DNA of 13,225 nt from Actinomycetes bacterium. Lineage in GTDB: Bacteria; Actinomycetota; Actinomycetes; Propionibacteriales; Propionibacteriaceae. The notes below the pieces were generated by a model, which had not been told where the DNA came from, did not search any database, and was given only the letters and a program-made list of their open reading frames with translations. The DNA lies in NCBI GenBank assembly GCA_023393755.1, contig JAEXCA010000042.1, positions 1 to 13,225 of the forward strand, read 5' to 3'. Shown here in pieces: positions 8,137-13,225 of this stretch. A program made the translations under genes and the position numbers. The first letter of the stretch is position 1, and every line of letters starts with the position of its first letter.

Positions 8137-8265
8137 AGCGAGAACCTACGACGAGTAGAGCCACAGCGTGCACCCGGCTCGTCAGAACGAGCAGGGCACG
8201 ACTGAGCTGCCTGGCATGGTCCGCGGCGGTGCGGTGGTGGCTGCGCCGAGGATCATCACCTCGCT
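8137..8265. promoter_or_regulatory. Divergent control region with 16-bp dyad (candidate operator)
   Basis: This gap separates the XRE gene and the PLD-helicase gene. It holds a perfect inverted repeat GCTCGT-CAGA-ACGAGC (8177-8192), about 41 bases before the XRE start and 74 before the helicase start. A second, looser symmetric stretch GAGG...CCTC (8249-8263) lies directly before the helicase GTG. Dyads of this size are typical XRE operators, so autoregulation is likely, but no clear -35/-10 pair was found. Confidence 0.45.
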
Positions 8266-11200
8266 GTGAAGCACGCGGTGGCAAGCCCCAGATGCCATGC
8301 TGTCCAGGTGCCGACCGAGAGTGAATATCCCGAGGGATTGTACGAATCGGTCGTGAGTCATCGGCTGCTGCGCGAGCTCGAGCGCCGCACCGAGCTTCAG
8401 CAGCGAATCGCGCACGTGGACGAGGCAGACCAGCCGCATGTGCTGGGGAATCACGTTTCCGATGCGATGCTGCGCGCCTTTGCGGGGCGCCGGCCCGAGG
8501 AACGCCTCGCGCTTGCGAACGAGTTGCTCGGGCTTCTCGAAGCACCGGAGGAGGCGCCCGTCGATGGCGTACGGCAGTTACTCAGCCTCACCTCGCCGCC
8601 GGCGCCCGGCAAACACCTCATCGACGTCACCCGCCGGCCATCAACGCCGCTCGCAGAAGCGGCCCTCCTGACCAACGCGCCAGGCGAGCCGACCGTCGGG
8701 TCCGAGCTCCGGCACGAGCTCGCAACCTGCGACGAGGTTGATCTGCTCTGTGCCTTCGTGATGTGGCCCGGGCTGCGCGTGCTGGAGTCAGAGCTCCGCG
8801 ATGCCCGAGATCGGGGTGTTCCTTTCCGCGTCGTCACCACGACCTACCTGGGCGGAACCGAGCGCGCCGCGCTGGACCGACTCGTGCGCGACTACGGCGC
8901 AGAGGTCAAGGTCCAGTACGACGCGAGGCGCACGAGGCTCCACGCGAAGGCCTGGCTCTTCCGACGCCACAGTGGGTTCGACACCGCCTACATCGGCTCG
9001 TCCAACCTTTCCCGAGCCGCTCTGCTTGACGGCATCGAGTGGAACGTCCGACTCTCGCGCGTCGGAACGCCGACTCTGCTCGACAAGTTCTTGGCGACCT
9101 TCGAGACCTACTGGAACTCAGACTCTTTTGGCTCCTACGACCCCGAGACCGATCGCGACAAGCTAGACGATGCCCTCGCGGATGCGCGTGGGGAGCGTGC
9201 GAGCGGTGCGGCTATCAGCCTGTCAGGTCTTGAGCTCCGTCCCTACCCCTACCAGCAAGCCATTCTCGAATCGCTGGAGTCGGAGCGCACGAATCACGAC
9301 CGGCACCGGAACCTCGTGATCGCAGCCACGGGCACCGGCAAGACGGTGATGGCGGCGCTCGACTACCGCAATCTCGCTCGCGCAACCGGGACACAGCCCA
9401 ACCTGCTGTTCGTCGCGCACCGGCGAGAGATCCTCCAGCAGTCGCTTCGCACGTACCGCGAAGCTTTGGTGGACGCCAACTTCGGCGAGCTCTACGTCGA
9501 CGGCAGCCGACCCGAGCGATGGCATCACGTGTTCGCGAGCGTCCAGGCGCTAAGCCAGTACGGCGTCGAGAACATTCCGGCTGACCATTTCGATGTCGTT
9601 GTGGTCGACGAGTTTCACCACGCTGAGGCGCCCACGTACCAACGCATCCTCGCCCACCTTCAGCCGCGCGAGCTGCTTGGCCTGACTGCCACCCCAGAGC
9701 GCGGCGACGGTACGGACGTCCGCGCACTGTTCGATGGTCGGACCGCCGCGGAACTCCGGATCTGGGACGCGATCAACCAGGGTCTGCTGAGCCCTTTCCA
9801 CTACTTCGGGATCAGTGACAACACCGACCTCAGCCAGGTCCCCTGGAGCAGAGGCAGGTATGACGAGGGTGCGCTCTCCCGCCTTTACACCGGCAATGAC
9901 GCCCGAGCTGCGATCGTCGTCAAGGAAGTGCGCGACAAGATCAGCGCGCCACATCGGATGCGTGCTCTGGGGTTCTGCGTCAGCGTGGATCATGCGCATT
10001 TCATGGCCGACCGATTCAACGGTGCCGGCATTTCGGCGGTCGCCATCAGTGGCCAGACCCCCAGCGCCGAGCGTGCGCAGGCTTTGGCAGATCTGCGAGC
10101 CGGAACCCTCAATATCGTCTTCGCGGCCGACCTGCTCAACGAGGGCGTCGATATCCCCGTCGTCGACACGGTCCTGTTCCTGCGCCCAACAGAAAGCCCG
10201 ACCCTGTTCCTGCAGCAGTTGGGCCGAGGGCTGAGGCTCGCTCCCGACAAAGACGTCCTGACTGTGCTGGACTTCGTCGGCAACAACCGCGCCGAGTTCA
10301 GGCTCGACCTCCGCTACCGCGCCCTGACCGGAGCAACTCGCAAAGGCCTCGAACGTGACGTCGACCGCGGGTTCCCGTTTCTGCCGTCCGGGTGCCAGAT
10401 CGTCCTCGACGAAGTCACCCAAGCGAATGTCCTCGCCAGCGTGCGCCAACACCTCGCGCTGCGGTGGAACATGCTCGTTCGCGAACTTCGGGCACACCCG
10501 ACGAACAGCCTGCCGCAGTTCCTGGACGACAGCGGGGCCGAGTTGTGGCAGGTCGTCCGAAGCGATCGGTCCTGGACGAGCCTGCGGCGTCAGGCAGGGA
10601 CGCTCGGAGACGCTCCGGCGGGGGAGGAGCCCCTCCTGAAGCGGGTACGCGCGCTTGCCCACGTGGACGATCCCCGCCGGGTCGACGCCTATCGTGAACT
10701 GCTCTCGGGGACTCGGCCGTTCGACCCAGAAGACCCCTTCGCTCGAATGCTCTACTTCACTCTCTGGCCTAGCGGCGGGGGATACGTCGACTTCAACCAG
10801 GGCTGGACTGCGCTCGTTGACCACGGCGTGGCTCGGGAGGAGATGCAACTCGTCATCGAGATGGCCTTCGGGAGCAGCCGCCGGCTCACTCGAACCGAGG
10901 ACGGGGCGGCGCAGGCACCGCTGGCTCTGCACGGAAGCTATCAGCGCGAGGAGATTCTGGCTGCGCTTGGACATGCGAACTTGACCCGGCCGCCCAGCCA
11001 GTTCCGTGAGGGTGTGCTCAAGGTCGACGTGAACGGACGGACAGTCGACGCGTTCTTCGTCACGCTCAACAAGTCCGAGGCCGAGTACTCACCAAGCACG
11101 ATGTACCGCGACTACCCGATCAGCCCCACGTTGTTTCATTGGGAATCCCAGTCCACCACCTCTGTCGCATCAGAGACCGGACAGCGATACCTCAACGGCG

Positions 11201-11385
11201 GCAGCACGGTGTTGCTCTTCGTCCGGCGGGAGCGCAAGAACGAGTTCGGCACGGCCCCGTACACCTACCTCGGAGCAGCGACCCACGTCGCGCACACCGG
11301 CGACCGTCCCATCGCAATCACCTGGAAGCTAGCCAGCCCGATGCCTCCGAACCTGTACTCAGAAACCGCCCTGGCGATTGGATGA
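8266..11385 (+). CDS. PLD nuclease-SF2 helicase-DUF3427 fusion protein
   Basis: A 1039-residue predicted DNA or RNA remodelling nuclease. Seen in order: an N-terminal helical part (EGLYESVVSHRLLRELE, typical of this family); a phospholipase D-like domain with the LHAKAWLF motif (H226, K228) and IGSSNLS about 18 residues later; the SF2 helicase with Walker A AATGTGKT (about 353-360), DEAH-like box VVDEFHH (D448, E449), motif III LTATPERGD (near 474) and motif VI QQLGRGLR (near 650-656); and a DUF3427-like C-terminus including FHWESQSTTSVASETGQ and LLFVRRERKNEFG. Only one HKD half-motif is present, as in PLD nucleases that dimerise. Start GTG at 8266 is uncertain; GTG 8308, just before the conserved part, is an alternative and neither has a convincing ribosome binding site. 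Relatives often lie in defence or mobile islands, but no biochemical role is established that I can cite. Confidence 0.92.
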   Translation: MKHAVASPRCHAVQVPTESEYPEGLYESVVSHRLLRELERRTELQQRIAHVDEADQPHVLGNHVSDAMLRAFAGRRPEERLALANELLGLLEAPEEAPVDGVRQLLSLTSPPAPGKHLIDVTRRPSTPLAEAALLTNAPGEPTVGSELRHELATCDEVDLLCAFVMWPGLRVLESELRDARDRGVPFRVVTTTYLGGTERAALDRLVRDYGAEVKVQYDARRTRLHAKAWLFRRHSGFDTAYIGSSNLSRAALLDGIEWNVRLSRVGTPTLLDKFLATFETYWNSDSFGSYDPETDRDKLDDALADARGERASGAAISLSGLELRPYPYQQAILESLESERTNHDRHRNLVIAATGTGKTVMAALDYRNLARATGTQPNLLFVAHRREILQQSLRTYREALVDANFGELYVDGSRPERWHHVFASVQALSQYGVENIPADHFDVVVVDEFHHAEAPTYQRILAHLQPRELLGLTATPERGDGTDVRALFDGRTAAELRIWDAINQGLLSPFHYFGISDNTDLSQVPWSRGRYDEGALSRLYTGNDARAAIVVKEVRDKISAPHRMRALGFCVSVDHAHFMADRFNGAGISAVAISGQTPSAERAQALADLRAGTLNIVFAADLLNEGVDIPVVDTVLFLRPTESPTLFLQQLGRGLRLAPDKDVLTVLDFVGNNRAEFRLDLRYRALTGATRKGLERDVDRGFPFLPSGCQIVLDEVTQANVLASVRQHLALRWNMLVRELRAHPTNSLPQFLDDSGAELWQVVRSDRSWTSLRRQAGTLGDAPAGEEPLLKRVRALAHVDDPRRVDAYRELLSGTRPFDPEDPFARMLYFTLWPSGGGYVDFNQGWTALVDHGVAREEMQLVIEMAFGSSRRLTRTEDGAAQAPLALHGSYQREEILAALGHANLTRPPSQFREGVLKVDVNGRTVDAFFVTLNKSEAEYSPSTMYRDYPISPTLFHWESQSTTSVASETGQRYLNGGSTVLLFVRRERKNEFGTAPYTYLGAATHVAHTGDRPIAITWKLASPMPPNLYSETALAIG

Positions 11386-11543
11386 GTACGCATCGCTTCG
11401 GCTTGGGGCAAGCCTGGGCGAGGGCGATCGAGAGCACCAATCCGCGGATTTCAAAAGTTGAATCTTGTACATTTGGCGTGCACGAAGATGGTTACGCAAC
11501 CGTAAGGTACCTAGTGAAAACGATTTCTGAGACGGTCTTTTAA
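11382..11543 (+). CDS. Short ORF overlapping the helicase stop and ending in the att site, probably truncated
   Basis: A 53-codon frame whose ATG overlaps the helicase TGA as ATGA, the arrangement of translationally coupled genes. The product begins MSTHRFGLGQAWARAIES and ends KTISETVF; no domain is recognised. Its TAA at 11541-11543 lies within the anticodon loop of the tRNA-Lys fragment, so the attachment site supplies the stop codon. The second half has much lower GC than the surrounding genes. It may be the first part of a longer gene cut off by integration, a genuine small gene of the element, or a chance frame in the element's tail. The ATGA junction is the main argument for translation. 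Confidence 0.4.
   Translation: MSTHRFGLGQAWARAIESTNPRISKVESCTFGVHEDGYATVRYLVKTISETVF
11439..11450. repeat. 12-bp palindrome sharing sequence with the att core
   Basis: AATCCGCGGATT is a perfect palindrome. Its first nine bases, AATCCGCGG, recur at 11542-11550 in the tRNA-derived attachment core, exactly 103 bases further right. Placement just inside the element end suggests an integrase or excisionase site, though a coincidental match of nine bases is possible. Confidence 0.45.
11492..11505. repeat. Short inverted repeat in the AT-richer element tail
   Basis: TTACG-CAAC-CGTAA lies about 32 bases inside the attachment core. The stretch 11451-11536 is about 43% GC by my count, far below the rest of the window, as is common for recombinase arm-site regions at element ends. 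The dyad is short and only suggestive. Confidence 0.3.
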
Positions 11544-11581
11544 TCCGCGGGTTCTGGGTTCGATTCCCAGTGGGCCCACCA
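11537..11581 (+). other. Attachment site: 3' half of tRNA-Lys(UUU)
   Basis: The sequence matches a tRNA from position 32 to the end: anticodon loop CTTTTAA (11537-11543), 3' anticodon strand TCCGC (11544-11548), variable loop, T arm CTGGG-TTCGATT-CCCAG (11554-11570), acceptor strand TGGGCCC (11571-11577), discriminator A, and encoded CCA (11579-11581). The bases to the left (ACGGT) pair only in the middle with TCCGC, and no D arm or 5' acceptor strand exists upstream, so the tRNA is not complete. Elements inserted into a tRNA 3' end rebuild the gene at one end and leave such a fragment at the other. The orientation places the element on the left and the chromosome on the right. The intact tRNA-Lys and the opposite att site are outside the window. 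Confidence 0.87.
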
Positions 11582-11597
11582 GCTCAGGCCCACCAGC
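11573..11597 (+). repeat. Direct repeat at the tRNA 3' end
   Basis: GCCCACCAGC, covering the last acceptor bases plus CCA and two flanking bases, occurs twice 14 bases apart (first copy from about 11574, second from about 11588). The second copy may be a remnant of an earlier tRNA-end insertion or a simple slippage duplication. Confidence 0.35.
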
Positions 11598-11654
11598 GGT
11601 TTCAGTGGTGCGACCAGTGGCGATCGCGCGGCGCGAGTACGGGTGGCGATCTGG

Positions 11655-11858
11655 TCAGCCCGGGTCTCCGTCCGGGAAGAAGATGTCCTCGATGGTGCAG
11701 CCGAAGGTGGCTGCGATCCTGAAGGCCAGCGGGAGCGAGGGGTCGAAGCGGCCCTTCTCCAGCGAGATGATCGTCTGCCGGGACACCCCGAGTTCGTCGG
11801 CGAGGTGCTGCTGGGACCAGCCCCGATCGGAGCGGAGATCCGGAAGCGCGTTGCGCAC
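11655..11858 (-). CDS. Small XRE-family transcriptional regulator
   Basis: A 67-residue DNA-binding protein that is essentially one helix-turn-helix domain: LRSDRGWSQQHLADELGVSRQTIISLEKGRFDPSLPLAFRIAATFGCTIEDIFF, with the canonical SQQHLA...VSRQTIISLEKG recognition region and the C-terminal FRIAATFGCTIEDIF helix of the short YozG-like regulators. The GTG start overlaps the TAG of the upstream membrane gene by one base (TAGTG), and a GGAGGG is located just upstream, so the pair is one operon. Regulators of this type next to a small multi-spanning membrane protein are a common arrangement. It is the natural candidate to bind the three dyads in front of the operon and repress its own promoter. 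The target and signal are unknown. Confidence 0.9.
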   Translation of the reverse strand: MRNALPDLRSDRGWSQQHLADELGVSRQTIISLEKGRFDPSLPLAFRIAATFGCTIEDIFFPDGDPG

Positions 11859-12331
11859 TAGCCCTCCCTCCGCTTGATGAGCTGGTAGCGCAGGAAGAAG
11901 TCGAGGGCGGCGATCCCGAAGAGTGCGCCGAAGGCGAGCCCGGTGGAGATCGGGAGCTCCACGAAGGTGAAGACCGCGCAGCCCAGGCCGATGATCGCGA
12001 TCAGGTCGGTGAACGAGGAGCCGGCGGCGCGGTCGAGCCACTGGCCCTCGATCGACGACTCGGGGTCGTCGGGGGCCCCGGTGAGGGTGGTGCGGTCGAT
12101 CAGGAACGCCCACACCGCGATGCAGGAGACCGGCAGGGTGGCGATCGCGCCGATGGCGAACAGGCCGGGCCCGGCGTGCTCCGGCTGGAGGAGCGTGATC
12201 ACCCAGCCGAGCAGGAGCGAGATCCCGCTCCCGACCAGCAGGCAGGTCACGAGCAGCATCCGGCTGCTGCCGCCGAACCGCGAGCGCCCCCAGTGGCTGC
12301 GGGGCCTGGTGGGAGTTGTCTCTTCGTTCAT
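11858..12331 (-). CDS. Four-helix membrane protein
   Basis: A 157-residue integral membrane protein with a polar N-terminus (about 24 residues) and four predicted transmembrane segments, roughly residues 25-48 (MLLVTCLLVGSGISLLLGWV), 56-77, 108-128 and 129-148, the last two close together. A hydrophilic loop (APDDPESSIEGQWLDRAAG) separates helices 2 and 3. No family is recognised with confidence. The ATG at 12331 follows AAGGAG with a seven-base spacer, a good ribosome binding site. It is the first gene of an operon whose second gene is the small XRE regulator, overlapping by one base. The context suggests that the regulator controls the membrane protein; the substrate or role is unknown. Confidence 0.87.
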   Translation of the reverse strand: MNEETTPTRPRSHWGRSRFGGSSRMLLVTCLLVGSGISLLLGWVITLLQPEHAGPGLFAIGAIATLPVSCIAVWAFLIDRTTLTGAPDDPESSIEGQWLDRAAGSSFTDLIAIIGLGCAVFTFVELPISTGLAFGALFGIAALDFFLRYQLIKRREG

Positions 12332-12359
12332 GGGGTGACTCCTTCACGAGGGGGGTGAT

Positions 12360-12408
12360 GTCAAGTTGACTGTACGGTCAAGCGTGCTTGACGTCAAGTG
12401 TGTTTGAC
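12360..12408 (-). promoter_or_regulatory. Promoter with three GTCAA/TTGAC operators
   Basis: On the minus strand a -35 TTGACG (12397-12392) and a -10 TACAGT (12374-12369) are separated by 17 bases, close to the sigma-70-type consensus. Three dyads cover it: GTCAAGTTGAC (12360-12370), GTCAAGCGTGCTTGAC (12377-12392, seven-base arms) and GTCAAGTGTGTTTGAC (12393-12408), the last two abutting. A protein bound here would block both promoter elements. It reads into the membrane protein-XRE operon starting at 12331, so autorepression by that XRE protein is likely. Confidence 0.75.
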
Positions 12409-12517
12409 GGCCCGGCTGTCGGGAGGTGGCGGAGAGGGCCACAGGGCAGGTGGCGATCCAGCCGCACCAGGGGTGGACCGGCTGCCATGATGGAGCTGGG
12501 TTCGGCATGGAGGAGCG

Positions 12518-13048
12518 ATGAGGAACGCACTGGCCGGCGTGATGGCCGGGTGCCTGCTGGCGGGTTGCGGCCAGGTGGGCGCGGGCGCTCCGATGCCCGC
12601 CGGGGCGCAACCGACCCCGACCGCGACGCTCAGCCACGGAGCCCACCCCGGCGTGGCGCCCTGGCCCGGGGCCTTCCTGGTCCGCTATGGCGATACCGAA
12701 CTGTCGCTGGCGCCGTTCACCTACTGCTACAGCCTCGACGGCGGAGGCATCTGCGTGGACGGCTTCGACGACAACCCTCCGTCGATCGGAGCACCGGACG
12801 AGGTGCTGGTGTTCGTCCCGGTCCCCGAGTTCGACGAGCTGACGGTCACCCAGTCGGCGACCGCGGCACAGTGCGACGTCGAGGCCGAGACCGAGCCGGT
12901 GGACGGCGGCTGGTGGGTGGTGCGGCCGCGGGGACCGGCCGGTGACTACGTGGTGAGCTTCTTCGCGTCCGGTAACGGCGGTGACATGGTCGCCGACGTG
13001 GTCTGGCGGACGCCCCCGGGGCCGGACGGGGCAGGCCCCTGCCGCTAG
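12518..13048 (+). CDS. Secreted lipoprotein of unknown function
   Basis: A 176-residue protein with a short hydrophobic signal peptide (MRNALAGVMAGCLLAGC) ending in a lipobox LLAGC, so cleavage and lipidation at C17 and anchoring outside the membrane are expected. A low-complexity linker rich in Pro, Ala and Thr follows, then a probably beta-rich domain (about 50-176) with further cysteines (TYCYS, GGICVDG, AQCDVE, and near the C-terminus) that could form disulfides. No family is recognised. GGAGG lies just before the ATG with a four-base spacer, so the start is firm. It runs divergently from the membrane protein-XRE operon. About 110 bases between the third dyad and this start show no clear promoter. 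Confidence 0.8.
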   Translation: MRNALAGVMAGCLLAGCGQVGAGAPMPAGAQPTPTATLSHGAHPGVAPWPGAFLVRYGDTELSLAPFTYCYSLDGGGICVDGFDDNPPSIGAPDEVLVFVPVPEFDELTVTQSATAAQCDVEAETEPVDGGWWVVRPRGPAGDYVVSFFASGNGGDMVADVVWRTPPGPDGAGPCR

Positions 13049-13101
13049 CCCCACGATGCCGGTCTCGCCGGCCAGTTTCCGGAGGTTTTCACGCCCCGCC
13101 T

Positions 13102-13225
13102 AGAGCCTGTTGCGAAAGTCGTAGATCGGTTGGGGGTGGTCTGACGGCGTGTCGGTGATGGATGTGGGAGGGCTCCCGGGATAGACGGGTTGGTGTCGAA
13201 TCACTCCTTCTTCCCCGGGAGTCCT
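13102..13225 (+). mobile_element. Possible left end of an insertion sequence (partial)
   Basis: GAGCCTGTTGCGAAAGT, beginning at about 13114, resembles the terminal inverted repeats of IS elements that start GAGCCTGTT, and the adjacent CTAG could be part of a target duplication. The rest, 13131-13225, has no gene of its own but contains arms CTCCCGGG (13173-13180) and CCCGGGAG (13214-13221), a perfect 8-bp inverted repeat that could precede a transposase gene to the right. The other IS end is outside the window, so this remains tentative. Confidence 0.35.

Noticed and set aside
9550..10974. 474-codon minus-strand frame inside the helicase gene
   Set aside because: It is antisense to the conserved helicase motifs, has no recognisable domain or ribosome binding site, and is a high-GC shadow frame.
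11537..11581. Functional complete tRNA gene
   Set aside because: There is no D arm or 5' acceptor strand upstream, and the 5' side of the anticodon stem pairs only at three of five positions.
11859..12347. N-terminal extension of the small XRE frame to 12347
   Set aside because: The extension lies wholly over the membrane-protein gene in another frame and is Arg/Pro/His-rich; the GTG at 11858 with a ribosome binding site gives a canonical 67-residue regulator.
12344..13054. Minus-strand 236-codon frame over the lipoprotein
   Set aside because: Antisense to a gene with lipobox and ribosome binding site; His/Arg/Pro-rich shadow with no domain.
1..13225. CRISPR array, rRNA or riboswitch
   Set aside because: No regularly spaced repeats or rRNA-like or recognisable riboswitch sequence was seen on either strand.

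Overview
The window is high-GC DNA with actinobacterial codon use, actinobacterial-type genes and strong AGGAGG/GGAGG ribosome binding sites. It reads as the right end of an integrated conjugative or mobilizable element (about 1-11581) joined to host chromosome (about 11582-13225). No integrase, type IV secretion gene or second attachment site lies inside the window. The genus cannot be named from the sequence.

Element, transfer part. Positions 1-3572 hold a large MobF (TrwC/TraI-type) relaxase-helicase on the minus strand, running off the left edge. The roughly 385-bp divergent gap upstream of it (3576-3959) is rich in hairpins, a palindrome and direct repeats and is the best candidate for oriT. 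A VapB-family antitoxin gene (3960-4178, plus strand) follows without a recognisable VapC toxin.

Element, cargo part. Four minus-strand genes form a likely transcription unit, read from right to left: an XRE-type HTH protein with a large uncharacterised C-terminal region (8136-7288), a CoiA-like PD-(D/E)XK nuclease (7286-6000, one base after the XRE stop), a small cysteine-rich protein (5927-5661), and a helical DUF6880-like protein (5633-4323). Divergent from them is a 1039-residue protein joining a phospholipase D-type nuclease domain, an SF2 helicase and a DUF3427-type C-terminus (8266-11385). An ATGA overlap couples it to a 53-codon ORF that ends inside the attachment site. A nuclease-helicase, a second nuclease and a DNA-binding regulator at the end of a mobile element fit a defence or DNA-processing island. 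This combination is the most interesting content of the window, but the function is inferred.

Junction. Positions 11537-11581 are the 3' half of a tRNA-Lys(UUU), from anticodon loop through T arm, acceptor strand and CCA, with no matching 5' half. This is the expected signature of an element inserted into the 3' end of a tRNA gene, with the chromosome to the right.

Chromosomal part. A small XRE regulator (11655-11858) and a four-helix membrane protein (11858-12331) form a minus-strand operon. Its promoter (-35 TTGACG, 17-bp spacer, -10 TACAGT) is embedded in three adjacent GTCAA/TTGAC dyads, so it is probably autoregulated. A secreted lipoprotein (12518-13048, plus strand) follows, and the last ~125 bases may be the beginning of an insertion sequence.
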